The notes under the pieces were generated by a model. The model had not been told where the DNA came from. It saw only the letters and a program-made list of their open reading frames with translations, and ran no database searches. Source: Fidelibacterota bacterium (GTDB taxonomy: Bacteria; Pseudomonadota; Alphaproteobacteria; Rhodospirillales; Rhodospirillaceae). From it: a stretch of 64,000 nt of DNA. This document shows positions 27,902 to 38,105 of the stretch, piece after piece. Where the stretch lies: the NCBI GenBank assembly GCA_947476625.1, contig CANJRA010000001.1, positions 124,001 to 188,000 on the forward strand, read 5' to 3'. The first letter of the stretch is position 1. Each line of letters starts with the position of its first letter. Both the position numbers and the translations under genes were made by a program.

Positions 27902-29142
27902 GCGAGAATCTCGGCGGCGGACTTTGGCTTGGCCGCGATGCGTGCGGCGTCGCGACGGTTCTCTAAAGCCACTTGTAGCCAAGCGGCGGCTTTGTTGCTG
28001 TCGCCGCGCTCGCGACGCTCGACGTCGGCCAACATATGCGCTGCGCGGGCGCGTATCGCCGGATGGGTGTCGGCGCTGGTAAGTCCTGCCAGCCGGTTTC
28101 TGGCTTGTCCCCACAATTCGGCTTCGAGCGATGCTTCCGCTACGGCAAGACGGCTTTCCGGATGATCCGGCGCGGCTTTGGCAAGAGCATCAACCCGCAA
28201 CGCCCATTCCAGTGTGGGCTCGCCCGGCATCAGAACCCGGTACGCTGCCAGCAAATCTATACTCGGTCCGGCAGCCCAGGCGCGTTCGACCGCGCTTGCG
28301 GCTTTGCGTCCCTTACCCTGCGCGGCCATGGCTTTGGCGAACGCGATCACGGCGCCCTCATTGGTATTGTCGACATCCATGGCTTTCTTCGCGGCGCTGG
28401 CTGCGCCGGCGGCATCGCCGTGACCAAGCGTGGATTGCGCCTGCAATGTCAAAAGCCGGGACTTAAGTCGCTTCAGCTCGACAGCCGAAAAAGCTTCCCG
28501 CGCAGACTTGGTATCCAACACGGCCAGGGCGCGGCTCCAGTCTTCTGCGACGATCTCCATGTCGAGCGTGATTTGCAAGGGCCACGCCGGCGCATCTTTG
28601 TGTTCTAAAGCACGACGCGCATGGGTTAGCGCGCCTGCTGTGTCGCCATCCTTCAGCGCCTTGGTTGCAAGTGCGCGCAAACCGGCAAGTTCGGTCTCCG
28701 GGCGCGACAGCAATTCTTGCGCCACGGCTTTCATTTCAGCGCTATCGCCGGACAACGTTGCGGCATCTTTGCGCAGCATCAAGACGGCTGAATTGTTACG
28801 CAGCAATGTCGCCGCTTCCTTGGCGTACTTCCGCGCGGCGTGTTGTTGCCCGGCCTGAACGGCGGCAAAGCCGTCGCCGAGGCTCGTCAATCCGCGCGTC
28901 AGGCGGCGCTCACGCCTACGTGCGGCGAAGGCCTCTACAGTACCGCTGATAATCGCGATCAACCGCGCGATCAGAAGAATCACAATCACCGCGACAATGA
29001 TTGCGATAACCAGAACGCCGACCGATGTGTCGGCCCGCCAACCGTGCCACGTCAGGCTGACCGAACCGGGCTCATTGGCAAGCCACACCGCTCCGGCTAC
29101 AAGAGCCGCTACCGCTGCGATATAAAGAATCAAACGCGGCAT
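27898..29142 (-). CDS. hemY: HemY-type membrane TPR protein
   Basis: The 414-residue protein begins with two membrane helices (LILYIAAVAALVAGAVWLA and VLVIAIIVAVIVILLIARLI), then helical TPR-like repeats to the end (for example ALTHARRALEHKDAPAW). This is the HemY N-domain family found behind hemD/hemX; its biochemical role is not settled despite the haem name, though proteobacterial HemY has been tied to haem synthesis control. It follows the hemD fusion gene by 3 bp and should be cotranscribed. The C-terminal part carries an Ala-rich tail (RRDAARIAAKPKSAAEILA). Confidence 0.85.
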   Translation of the reverse strand: MPRLILYIAAVAALVAGAVWLANEPGSVSLTWHGWRADTSVGVLVIAIIVAVIVILLIARLIAIISGTVEAFAARRRERRLTRGLTSLGDGFAAVQAGQQHAARKYAKEAATLLRNNSAVLMLRKDAATLSGDSAEMKAVAQELLSRPETELAGLRALATKALKDGDTAGALTHARRALEHKDAPAWPLQITLDMEIVAEDWSRALAVLDTKSAREAFSAVELKRLKSRLLTLQAQSTLGHGDAAGAASAAKKAMDVDNTNEGAVIAFAKAMAAQGKGRKAASAVERAWAAGPSIDLLAAYRVLMPGEPTLEWALRVDALAKAAPDHPESRLAVAEASLEAELWGQARNRLAGLTSADTHPAIRARAAHMLADVERRERGDSNKAAAWLQVALENRRDAARIAAKPKSAAEILA

Positions 29143-29145
29143 GAA

Positions 29146-32100
29146 TTACGGATCCTTGGACGCTGGCGCCGAAGGCGCAGGGCCTCCCGGCATTTTGCTG
29201 GCAGCCGTTAAGGCTGCGACGGCTTTGGTGGTGATGTCTGTCGTGGCTTTTTCGGCCGCAACGCACATCTTCGCCGCACTTAGCCACGCGCTGGCGGCGG
29301 TAGCCGCGCCGCCTTGCAAGGCCTCCATTTCGCGCGTCGCCGCTGCCAGATTTGACTCAGTGAGGCGTTGTTCCGCGCGCGCGAGCACCGCCGACGTGCT
29401 TGTACCAGCCGCATCGCCGTCTAATCGCCGGATGGTAACGATCGATAAAATCCGATCGAGGATGCGGCGATACCAGGCGCTAGCGCTGTCGGGGATGGCG
29501 CTGGCGCGTGTTGCCGCGGCCGCTGTCGGCCCGAACTGGCGCTGCAACTCCTGCAAGGTTGGAAGACCGCGCGCCGCCATGTCCGCGAACCCGCTATCGT
29601 CGATAGGCAAGTCGTTCCGCGCGGCCAATGCTTTGACTGTTTCCAGCTCTGCTGCAAACGGACGACCCGTCAGAACGGCTTCGCGCCACTGCGCGGTCGC
29701 CATGAGCAAGGCGATGCTGCCGCTCTGTTGGACCATCGTGCGGCGGCCCGTGGTTTCCAACGCCGTGACGCGATCCGACAAAGCCAAAACGCTATGTGCC
29801 TCGGCACTGCGACCTTCCAGCATGTTCAATCTTTTACTCAGGTCTTCCAAGCGTGCTGCATTGCCGATGGCGGCTTCCAGCGTTGCGAGACGCGCGCTGA
29901 CAGCCGCAAGCTGCTTTGCCTGGCTCGACACGCTATCGCTCAAGGATGTCACGGCTTCACCGCGGGCATCTTTCGCGACGTTCAACGCGTCAGGCGTGAC
30001 GCCGCCGACTGTTTTTTGTTCCAAGACACCGACACGCGCTTTTAAAGCGCTGATATCAGCTTGGATCGATGCAGCCCCTTCGGTTGCGGCAAGGGGCGCT
30101 GTCTGCGCGGAACCGCGCATAATGCCTGTCACGCGCGGCACCCAGCGATCGGCCGTCCCGATAACCGTTGCGGCAACGGCGACGACGACGGCCAACAAAA
30201 GGACTGTTCTTCCAAGACCGCGGCGGCGCGGCAGCGCGGCGGATGCTGTTTGCGCGGCGGCGTCCGCCTCGGGCGCACCGCTGTGACCTAGGTATTTAAA
30301 GCGTTGATCTTTGGCGCGGAGATCGGCGGCATCCTCGGCTAACAGGCGCCCCGCGCGGCCGCCGCTGCGTGCGGCTGTTTTGGCGTCACCGGATGTTTCC
30401 GGCGGCGCGGTCTCTGTGGCGTGTTGCGGCGCTTGCTCTGACACAGGTATTTCCTTCGTATGCGGACTCAAGTGCTCGGGTGACGGTTCTGGTGCCGTCT
30501 CGGGTTCAGGTCGGATTATCTCTGGCTCAGGCGCCGCAACGTGTTGCGGTACCATTGTAGCCGATGGAGCGTCATTGACCATGGCGTTGGTCGTGCTGAC
30601 GGTGTCCACGCCCGTGTCGCCAGAAGGCGGGGCGCGTAACGCTTGATCGGGTAGCTCCGTTTCTGCGGCATGCGCGGCGGTATCCCAAACCGGGCCTGGC
30701 GCGACGAACGTTGCCCGACGGGTCGCCACCCAGCCGGTAACGCGCGCGCGCCAACCTTGTCTGGGCGGTGCGGCGGCTTTGGCGGCGCGCGCCAGGGCTT
30801 TTTGCTCCTGCGCAATCCGCAGTCGCTCTGCTTTCTGCTCGGCCTTTTCTTGGGCCTGCCGAACCTTCTCTCGCCGGCGTTCTTCGGTGCGCTCCTGCGC
30901 GACGCGCGCGGCCTCGGCTTTTTCCTTCTCCGCTACTTCGCGAGCAAGGCGCTCTCTTTCCGCCTTCTCCTGCGCCTGTCTTTCGCGCTCAATGCGGTCG
31001 CGTTCGGTTTTTTCAGTGGCGAGACGTTCACGCTCCGCGCGCTCCGTTTCAGCTTTTTCGCGCGCAATACGTTCTTGTTCCGCGCGTTCTGCGGCCAATC
31101 GCTCACGTTCAATGCGATCGCGTTCGGCTTTCTCAGCCGCAAGATGTTCACGTTCCACGGGTTCCGCCTCAGCTTTTTCGCGCGCGATGCGTTCCTGTTC
31201 CGTGCGTTCTGCGGCCAATCGCTCACGTTCAATGCGCGCATGTTCGGCTTTCTCAGCCGCAAGGCGTTCCTGCTCCATGCGCTCGGCCGCCGCTTTCTCG
31301 CGCGCCAGACGTTCGCGCTCGGCGCGCTCAGCTGCCTGACGTTCTTGTTCTTGTCTAAGGTGCTCGGCTTTTTCTAATTCAAGCCGTTCCCGCGCGGATC
31401 TCGCTTGCGCGATCTGTTCGGCCGCGACCCGGTCGCGCGCGACTTTTTCGGCGGCGAGCCGCTCACGGTCGATCCTGTCTTTTTCTGCTTGCGCGGCGCG
31501 TTGACGCTCGCGTTCGGCTTGCTCTTGTGCGGCCTTTTCTGCGGCGATGCGTTCGCGCGCGATCTTTTCTGCGGCAAGCCGCTCACGTTCGATTTTATCT
31601 TTTTCTGCCTGCTCGGCGTGTTGACGCTCCCGCTCAGCCGTATCTTGTGCAGTTTTTTCCGCAGCGACACGCTCTCGCTCTGCCTTTTCAGCGGCACGGC
31701 GGTCACGTTCGACACGTTCCTGTTCCGCACGCTCGGCGGCAAGTTTTTCGCGCGAAGCTTTTTCTTGTGCGGCTTTCTCAGCAGCAACCCGTTCTTGCGC
31801 CGCTTTCTCCGCCGCGCGGCGTTCACGCTCTAACCGTTCGCGATCGACCTTTTCTCGCGCCGCCCGTTCACGCGATTCGTCTTCTAAACGCTTACGTTCG
31901 GCCTTCTCGCGTGAAGTTTTTTCCGCCGCTTGTTTGCGCGCGAGGTGTTCTTGTTCGATCCGTTCTTTTTCTACTTGCTCGCGCGCTATCCGCTCGCGTT
32001 CGGCCTGCTCCGTGGCTATGCGTTCCCGCTCGCCACGCAGGCGCTCTTCGTCTTCGCGTGCACGCGCCGCGCGGCTCAGGCGCTCTTCCTCCACCTTGTC

Positions 32101-32803
32101 GACTAACGCGCCGTCCAAGCTTGCGAAGATGGCGTCTAAATCAGATGATGATGGAACACTCACGGCCCCCAACTTCAATGCCCGGAGAGGCGCCGCGACC
32201 ACTGGGTTAGCTGCCACAGCAACAAGCTTCTGCACGAGGGTTTCAGCTTCGGCGCGCTGGACAAGGGCGACAAACGCACGCGCCTCGTCCGCCGACAAGA
32301 ACAGCGCGGCGTCCACAGTTTTGCTCTGCAAGGCATCGCGAAGCGCTGACGGCAATTCATCGACGCGCTTCAAGGTGTAAAGCGGCAGCTGCCGCACGGC
32401 GAAACCCATGTTGCTGAGCATGGCCGAAAGATTGATAGGTGCCGCCGTGCTGCAAGCGTAAATCAGCGCGCCGTTAGCCGGTTTGGCGCTGCGTTCCACC
32501 AGGCGGGCCAGGTCTGCGGCATCATCCTTGGCGGCCGAGACATTCTTGAAGCCCAGTCGGCGTAGTTCGGCAGCGGTCACAACGCTGTCGGCGAAAACCG
32601 GAAACGTCCGCACCCCGACATGATCGGCCAGCGCGCGCGCCTTCGGCGCCGGTCACCAGAAAAGCCTGAGCGGAGCTGAGATTGATCTTAGGTTCGGGCA
32701 CGCGTTCGGCCACAATCAATGGCACCGACACCACCTCATGACCACGCGCCCTTAGGGCCGAGGCGGGGGCGTCTTGCGCCGACTGTGTAATCAATACCCT
32801 CAT
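29146..32803 (-). CDS. hemD: Uroporphyrinogen-III synthase fused to long charged helix and mitofilin-like domain (frameshifted near start)
   Basis: The gene starts at ATG 32803 (MRVLITQSAQDAPASALRAR), a HemD N-terminus, but shifts frame at a (GC)5 run, 32631-32640; adding one GC joins it to the frame ending at 29146 as TGAEGARALADHVGV. After the shift come ~170 more HemD residues (to VSVPSSSDLDAIFASLD), then ~430 residues of E/R/A/K-rich helix in 40-residue units, an acidic/proline linker, a membrane helix (LGRTVLLLAVVVAVAATVIG) and a ~330-residue mitofilin-like C-terminal domain. HemD closes the tetrapyrrole ring. In relatives hemD and the mitofilin gene are neighbours; here they are one frame. 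If the shift is real, HemD would be lost and no second hemD is in view. hemC, usually beside it, is absent. Confidence 0.75.
30931..31290 (-). repeat. 120-bp tandem coding repeats within the charged helix
   Basis: Three diverged copies begin at about 30931, 31051 and 31171; for example AGCTTTTTCGCGCGC recurs at 31051 and 31171, and AATGCGRTCGCGTTCGG at 30991 and 31111, exactly 120 bp apart. They encode 40-residue units rich in ER, EK and AAE. Weaker copies continue to about 32090. They look like internal duplication of a helical module, not mobile DNA. Confidence 0.7.
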
Positions 32804-32837
32804 GCCATTCCCTGGCTTCCTACGCCCAAGTGTTGTA

Positions 32838-32867
32838 GAGGCTCAATAATTACGTGGAAAGAGCCTC
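32838..32867. promoter_or_regulatory. Inverted repeat in hemD-tsaD divergent spacer
   Basis: GAGGCTC (32838-32844) and GAGCCTC (32861-32867) form a perfect 7-bp inverted repeat 16 bp apart in the 67-bp divergent intergenic region. The right arm is three bases before the tsaD ATG, so in RNA it could hide the tsaD ribosome site; as DNA it could be an operator. Neither role is shown. Confidence 0.35.
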
Positions 32868-32870
32868 CTT

Positions 32871-33929
32871 ATGATCGTTCTGGGCATTGAAACCAGTTGC
32901 GACGAAACCGCTGCCGCTGTGGTCGACGGCAACGGCAAGATTTTGTCGCAGGCCATTCTCAGCCAGATCGCAGAACATACGCCTTACGGCGGCATCGTTC
33001 CCGAAATTGCCGCGCGCGCCCATCTCGCCCATCTCGATCGCCTGATTACGAAGGCTATGGACGACGCGAAGGTCTCCTACGGCGATCTCGACGGTATTGC
33101 CGCGACTGCAGGGCCCGGCCTTATCGGTGGCGTGCTAGTGGGCGTGATGACGGCAAAAGCCATATCCGCAGTCCACAAAATCCCCTTTCTTGCCGTGAAC
33201 CATCTCGAAGGTCACGCGCTTACTGCGCGTTTTACCGACAACGTCGCATTTCCGTATCTGCTGTTGCTGGTCTCCGGCGGTCACTGTCAATTGCTGGCGG
33301 TGGAGAATGTCGACCGCTATCGCCGCCTCGGCACGACGATCGATGACGCGGCTGGCGAGGCCTTCGATAAAGTCGCGAAGATGTTGGGTCTCGGCTATCC
33401 CGGCGGTCCTGCCATCGAACGCGCTGCACGCACCGGCAATGCTAAGCGCTTTGCGTTTCCGCGGCCGCTCAAAGGAAAGCCCGGCTGCGATTTTTCCTTT
33501 TCCGGATTGAAGACCGCCGTGCGTCAGGCGGCGGAAGCCATGCCGCCCGGTCCGCTTGCCGAACAGGACGTCGCCGACCTTGCGGCCTCTTTTCAAACGG
33601 CTTTGGTGGATGCTATCGCCGAACGCGTCACACGCGCGGTAAATATTTTCCGCAGCGATTATCCAGAAGGTAAAACTTTGGTTGTCGCTGGCGGTGTTGC
33701 CGCCAACACCGCCTTGCGCGACGTGCTGGTAAAAACGGCGACCACCGCAGGTCTTGCTTTCGCCGCGCCGCCGCCGGCACTTTGTACCGACAACGCGGTG
33801 ATGATCGCCTGGGCAGGCATTGAGCGTTTAAAGCTGGGTTTGATTGACGATCTGACATTCAAAGCCCGGCCGCGCTGGCCGCTCGATCCCACCGCGCCCA
33901 AAGCCGTTGGCGCGGGCATCAAAGCCTAG
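32871..33929 (+). CDS. tsaD: tRNA N6-adenosine threonylcarbamoyltransferase TsaD
   Basis: TsaD transfers the threonylcarbamoyl group from TC-AMP to A37 of ANN-decoding tRNAs. The ASKHA fold motifs are [19 protein letters not shown], the metal-binding [12 protein letters not shown] (HxxxH), [14 protein letters not shown] and [17 protein letters not shown]. The 352-residue length is standard. It ends TAG and overlaps the convergent epimerase gene by 4 bp. Together with tsaB (27262) two of the four t6A genes are in the window. It is divergent from hemD, the usual alphaproteobacterial place. Confidence 0.97.
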   Translation: MIVLGIETSCDETAAAVVDGNGKILSQAILSQIAEHTPYGGIVPEIAARAHLAHLDRLITKAMDDAKVSYGDLDGIAATAGPGLIGGVLVGVMTAKAISAVHKIPFLAVNHLEGHALTARFTDNVAFPYLLLLVSGGHCQLLAVENVDRYRRLGTTIDDAAGEAFDKVAKMLGLGYPGGPAIERAARTGNAKRFAFPRPLKGKPGCDFSFSGLKTAVRQAAEAMPPGPLAEQDVADLAASFQTALVDAIAERVTRAVNIFRSDYPEGKTLVVAGGVAANTALRDVLVKTATTAGLAFAAPPPALCTDNAVMIAWAGIERLKLGLIDDLTFKARPRWPLDPTAPKAVGAGIKA

Positions 33930-34936
33930 ACTTTGTAATAGTCGCGAAACCACGCGACGGTTTTCGCAATGCCTTCGTCCAGCGACACGCTGGGTTGATA
34001 ACCCACGGCGCGTTTTAGCGATGTGATGTCGCACCATGTGCCTTCAACGTCGCCCGGCTGTATCGGCATGAAATTCAACACAGCTTTTTTGCCGGCATGT
34101 TTTTCCAGTGTGCTGATGAAGTCCATCAAGTCCACTGGCTCACCGCGCCCGATATTGAAGATGCGATAAGGCGCCACGCCGCTGGCATCGGGTGCGGGCG
34201 CAAGCGCATCCCAGCTTTCATCGACCGTCGCGATATGATCGGTTGCGCGTACGATACCTTCGACGACGTCGTCAATGAATGTGAAGTCGCGCATCATCTT
34301 GCCGTCGTTGTAGACGTCGATGGGATCGCCCGCGAGAATTCGCGCACAGAATTTCTGCGGCGCCATGTCCGGGCGCCCCCATGGTCCGTACACTGTGAAG
34401 AAGCGCAAGCCTGTTACGGGAATATTGAAGATATGCGCGTAAGAATGCGCCAGCAGTTCGTTGGCGCGTTTGGTCGCGGCGTAAAGGCTGACGGGATGCG
34501 CCGCGCCGTGATGTTCGGCGAAGGGCATATTTTTGTTGGCGCCGTAAACCGAGCTTGTCGAGGCAAAAACTAAATGCGGGATTTGCACGGCACGGGCGGC
34601 TTCCAACACATTCATAAAAGCGGTGAGGTTGGAGTCCACATAAGCTTGCGGATTATCGATGCCGTAACGCACGCCGGGCTGCGCCGCGAGATGGATAATG
34701 CGTGTCGGCGCGGTCCGGTTTACTAGTTCCAGCAGCGCCGCCTTGTCCGTCAGGTCTAAGCGCACACCGGTAAATCCGTCGCGGGTCTCCAGGCGTGCCC
34801 AGCGCGCCTCTTTCAGCTTTACGTCGTAATAAGGTGTGAAGTTATCAACGGCGACGACGCGCCGGCCCAAGTCCAGCAGCCGCGTTGCTACATGCAAGCC
34901 AATAAACCCAGTCGCGCCGGTCAGAAAAATTGTCAT
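33926..34936 (-). CDS. NAD-dependent nucleotide-sugar epimerase (UDP-glucuronate 4-epimerase type)
   Basis: An extended short-chain dehydrogenase: Rossmann GxxGxxG in [18 protein letters not shown], Ser/Thr of the active site in [16 protein letters not shown], and the YxxxK pair in [33 protein letters not shown] and GMPF-like downstream parts fit the UDP-glucuronate epimerase (CapI/GAE) subgroup rather than GalE. Such enzymes supply galacturonate for capsule, LPS or EPS. 336 residues, complete. It converges on tsaD and diverges from gpsA. Confidence 0.87.
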   Translation of the reverse strand: MTIFLTGATGFIGLHVATRLLDLGRRVVAVDNFTPYYDVKLKEARWARLETRDGFTGVRLDLTDKAALLELVNRTAPTRIIHLAAQPGVRYGIDNPQAYVDSNLTAFMNVLEAARAVQIPHLVFASTSSVYGANKNMPFAEHHGAAHPVSLYAATKRANELLAHSYAHIFNIPVTGLRFFTVYGPWGRPDMAPQKFCARILAGDPIDVYNDGKMMRDFTFIDDVVEGIVRATDHIATVDESWDALAPAPDASGVAPYRIFNIGRGEPVDLMDFISTLEKHAGKKAVLNFMPIQPGDVEGTWCDITSLKRAVGYQPSVSLDEGIAKTVAWFRDYYKV

Positions 34937-35023
34937 GTCATTTGTCTAGGCCGATCAGCACGGGCATTGCAACAGTTTCGCCGCCGGTTTAGTTCTCGGG
35001 GTCATAGTTCGCGGGGAGCCTGC

Positions 35024-36031
35024 ATGCAGCGCGTAGGTATTATTGGCGGCGGCGCTTGGGGAACGGCTTTAGCCGTCGTGGCCCGGCGGAGTGGGCGCGA
35101 TGTGACGCTGTGGGCGCTGGAACCCGAGGTGGTTGAAGCCGTCAACAGCCAGCACCGCAACACACTTTATTTGCCGGATGTGCCGCTCGATCCGTCCATC
35201 ACTGCGACCGCCGACTTGGCCAAAGTCGCCGCTGCCGACATTATATTGCTGGTAGCGCCTGCCCAGCATCTGCGCGGCCTGTGCGCCACACTGTCCCCCC
35301 ATATCAAACCCGCCACCCCTGTGGTGATCTGTGCCAAGGGCATCGAGCGCGGCACCTCGGCCCTCATGACCGATGTGGTTGCCGAAACGCTGCCAAAAGC
35401 CGCCATGATGGTGCTCTCAGGCCCGACCTTTGCCCGTGAGGTAGCACTGGGCTTGCCGACCGCCATCACACTAGGCGCCGCCGATCAAACTTTGGGCCGC
35501 GCGGTGGCTGCTGCCATCAGTTCTCCCACGTTCCGCCCCTACCTGTCCGAAGATGTCGTCGGCGCCGAAGTCGGCGGCGCGGTCAAGAACGTGCTGGCCA
35601 TTGGCTGTGGCATGGCCGACGGCAAGGGCTTGGGCGCGAACGCCCGTGCCGCATTGCTCACGCGCGGCCTCGCCGAAATTGTCCGGCTGGCGCTCGCGCG
35701 CGGCGGCAAGCCGGAAACCCTCATGGGCCTTTCGGGCCTCGGTGATCTGGTGCTGACGGCAACATCCCTGCAGTCGCGCAATTATTCTCTCGGTGTTGCT
35801 TTAGGTAAGGGGCAGACGCTCGAGGAAGTTCTCGGCGCCAGGCGGTCCGTGACCGAAGGTGTGACCACGGCGGAAGCGGTGGTGACGCTGGCGGCAAAGC
35901 TTAAGGTCGATATGCCGATCTGCGCGGCCATCGACCAAGTACTCAATCACGGCGCGGCCATCGACGACATGCTGCGCGGCCTCCTGGAGCGTCCTTTGCG
36001 GGATGAGGTCGATGCTGCCGTTAAACGCTAG
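35024..36031 (+). CDS. gpsA: Glycerol-3-phosphate dehydrogenase [NAD(P)+]
   Basis: GpsA reduces dihydroxyacetone phosphate to sn-glycerol-3-phosphate, the phospholipid backbone. NAD-binding GIIGGGAWGTALAVVARRSG is at the N-terminus, and the substrate domain shows AEVGGAVKNVLAIGCGMADG with the catalytic lysine in VKN. GKGLGANARAALLTRGLAEI and LMGLSGLGDLVLTATS are conserved. The start is ATG 35024, with GGGGAG upstream; 335 residues. The gene is divergent from the epimerase; a promoter is expected in 34937-35023. It ends TAG. Confidence 0.95.
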   Translation: MQRVGIIGGGAWGTALAVVARRSGRDVTLWALEPEVVEAVNSQHRNTLYLPDVPLDPSITATADLAKVAAADIILLVAPAQHLRGLCATLSPHIKPATPVVICAKGIERGTSALMTDVVAETLPKAAMMVLSGPTFAREVALGLPTAITLGAADQTLGRAVAAAISSPTFRPYLSEDVVGAEVGGAVKNVLAIGCGMADGKGLGANARAALLTRGLAEIVRLALARGGKPETLMGLSGLGDLVLTATSLQSRNYSLGVALGKGQTLEEVLGARRSVTEGVTTAEAVVTLAAKLKVDMPICAAIDQVLNHGAAIDDMLRGLLERPLRDEVDAAVKR

Positions 36032-36121
36032 TAACTGGGGTGTCCTTCTGCCCCTGGCAGGAATCTGATCGGTGCGGTATCACCTAAGCCACTGAAAATG
36101 CGATCGCGTAAGGAGCCCGAC

Positions 36122-37795
36122 GTGAGTAAACCCCCGCGCCTCTATCCGGTGATTCTGTCCGGCGGCAGCGGAACACGTTTGTGGCCCCTGTCGCGCGAGG
36201 AATTTCCTAAGCAGCTGCAGCCGCTCACGGGTGAACACAGCCTGTTGCAGGAAACTGCGCAGCGGCTCGGCACCGCGTCGAACGCTACCTATCACGTCCA
36301 GCCGCCGATCATCGTTTGCAATGACGCGCACCGTTTTGTCGTCGCTGAACAATTGCGTGCCGTCGGCATCGAACCCAAGGCCATTGTCATCGAACCGCAA
36401 GGGCGCAACACCGCGCCTGCGGCTTGCGTTGCTGCACTGCTCGTCGAGAAAGAGCCCGATGCGTTGATGCTGGTGATGCCGTCCGATCATCTTGTCGGCG
36501 ACCCCGATGCTTTCCTCCGCGCTGTCGATATCGCCGCCGGTATCGCATGCAGCGGCCATCTCGTGACGTTCGGTATTCAACCCTCTGCGCCTGCGACGGC
36601 GTATGGATACATCAAACAGGGCGACCCTCTTGGCGAAGGCGCGCATAGCGTCGCGCGCTTCGTTGAAAAACCCGATGCCGCTACGGCGGCAGGCTTCCTC
36701 AAAGAGGGCGGTTATTACTGGAACGGCGGTATTTTTCTCTGGCCGGTCGGGCTTTATTTGCAGGAACTCGCGCGCAACGAGCCGGCCATTGAACCTGGCT
36801 GCCGCGCGGCGCTCAGCGAAGGGCAAAACGATTTGTTCTTCTTCCGGCTTGATGCGGCTGCTTTTAGTCAGGTGCCTTCGCAGTCCATCGACTACGGCGT
36901 GATGGAGCGCACGGATAAAGCGGCAGTCGTGCCTGTCGATATGGGCTGGTCCGATATCGGTTCGTGGAGCGCGCTACATGATGAAGCTACGCAAGACGAA
37001 TCCGGCAACACGGCCGTCGGCGACGTTCTCGCGATTGATACACACAACACTTACATCCGTACCGACAAACAACTTACCGCTGTCATTGGCATTAAGAATG
37101 CGATTGTCGTCGTCACCGCCGACGCTGTGTTGGTGGCCGACAAGGCGCACGACCAGCAAGTCAAACAAATCGTTGAGCGTCTTAAGGCTTCGGGTCGCAG
37201 CGAGGCCACCGCGCACGCGTGCACGCATCGTCCTTGGGGTTGGTTCCAAACCATGGACGAGGGCCACCGCTTCAAGGTCAAACGTTTGTGCGTGAAGCCC
37301 GGCGCAAAACTCTCGTTGCAGAAACATTGGCACCGCAACGAGCATTGGGTTGTGGTCACCGGCACGGCGCTTGTCACGTGCGGCGAGAAAGAGTTCACGC
37401 TGCGCGAAAATGAATCCACATATATTCCCGCCGGCATACAGCACCGTCTCGCCAATCCCGGCCACGTAGAGCTTCACATGGTTGAAGTGCAGTCGGGCGA
37501 ATATGTCGGCGAGGACGATATCGTGCGTATTGCCGACGACTACGGCCGCGAAGGTGCGGCGAAGCCCGCACCGCGGCCTGTGCCCAAGCATAAAGCCAAA
37601 CGCGCGGCGCAGAAAAACCCCGCACTCAAGAAATCCGTGCGCAAAATTCGACGTAAGGCCAATCCCGCCGCCGCCACGCGCCGCCGCGCGATACGCCGTG
37701 TCGCGCGTCCGTCTACCAAAATTGCAACGAAGCGCGTTTCTAAAAAGACGCCACCGAAAAAGACCCCGCCAAAGCCGCCGCGCAAGAAGCGCTAA
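36122..37795 (+). CDS. manC: Mannose-1-phosphate guanylyltransferase / mannose-6-phosphate isomerase with basic tail
   Basis: The N-terminal nucleotidyltransferase starts PVILSGGSGTRLWPLSREEF with FPKQ; VMPSDHLV and RFVEKPDAATA follow. The second part is a type-II PMI cupin: THRPWGWFQTMDEGHRFKVK and QKHWHRNEHWVVVTGTALVT. It makes GDP-mannose for LPS or exopolysaccharide. The start is GTG 36122, seven bases after AAGGAG; an ATG at 36098 precedes that site and is unlikely. After the cupin come about 75 extra residues almost wholly Lys, Arg, Pro and Ala, like a histone H1 tail, absent from known ManC. 557 residues in all. Confidence 0.92.
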   Translation: MSKPPRLYPVILSGGSGTRLWPLSREEFPKQLQPLTGEHSLLQETAQRLGTASNATYHVQPPIIVCNDAHRFVVAEQLRAVGIEPKAIVIEPQGRNTAPAACVAALLVEKEPDALMLVMPSDHLVGDPDAFLRAVDIAAGIACSGHLVTFGIQPSAPATAYGYIKQGDPLGEGAHSVARFVEKPDAATAAGFLKEGGYYWNGGIFLWPVGLYLQELARNEPAIEPGCRAALSEGQNDLFFFRLDAAAFSQVPSQSIDYGVMERTDKAAVVPVDMGWSDIGSWSALHDEATQDESGNTAVGDVLAIDTHNTYIRTDKQLTAVIGIKNAIVVVTADAVLVADKAHDQQVKQIVERLKASGRSEATAHACTHRPWGWFQTMDEGHRFKVKRLCVKPGAKLSLQKHWHRNEHWVVVTGTALVTCGEKEFTLRENESTYIPAGIQHRLANPGHVELHMVEVQSGEYVGEDDIVRIADDYGREGAAKPAPRPVPKHKAKRAAQKNPALKKSVRKIRRKANPAAATRRRAIRRVARPSTKIATKRVSKKTPPKKTPPKPPRKKR

Positions 37796-37820
37796 TACAA
37801 ACGCCTAGGGAAAGACAGCA

Positions 37821-38105
37821 ATGCTCATTGCGATGATCTGCACGGATAAACCCAATCACCAGGACGTGCGTCAAACCATGCGCCCAGCGCATCTGGAGTG
37901 GCTCGAGAAAAGCGGTGTGACCCTTGTCCATGCCGGGCCGATCTTGGCCGACGACGCTCAAACTCCTATCGGCTCGCTGATCTTGGCTGAGTTTGAAACG
38001 CTCGCGGCCGCCCGGGGGGCGCAGAAGAACGATCCTTACGAAAAAGCAGGTCTGTTCGCGAGCGTCACGATCCAGCCGATCCGCAAGGTTCTTCCGGCGG
38101 CATAA
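37821..38105 (+). CDS. YciI family protein
   Basis: The 94-residue product has the small ferredoxin-like YciI fold: HLEWLEKSGVTLVHAGPILA with the conserved His-x-x-x-Leu and the aspartate region, then FETLAAARGAQKNDPYEKAG containing NDPY, the family signature. Function unknown in general; some homologues catalyse dehydrochlorination or muconolactone-like steps. It heads an operon of three short genes: its stop shares a base with the Rieske start. Confidence 0.85.
   Translation: MLIAMICTDKPNHQDVRQTMRPAHLEWLEKSGVTLVHAGPILADDAQTPIGSLILAEFETLAAARGAQKNDPYEKAGLFASVTIQPIRKVLPAA

Noticed and set aside
30790-32090. CRISPR-like or satellite array, from the many repeated GCGTTC/TTCGGC motifs.
   Set aside because: The repeats are coding, have no constant spacers, diverge in codon steps and encode a charged helix.
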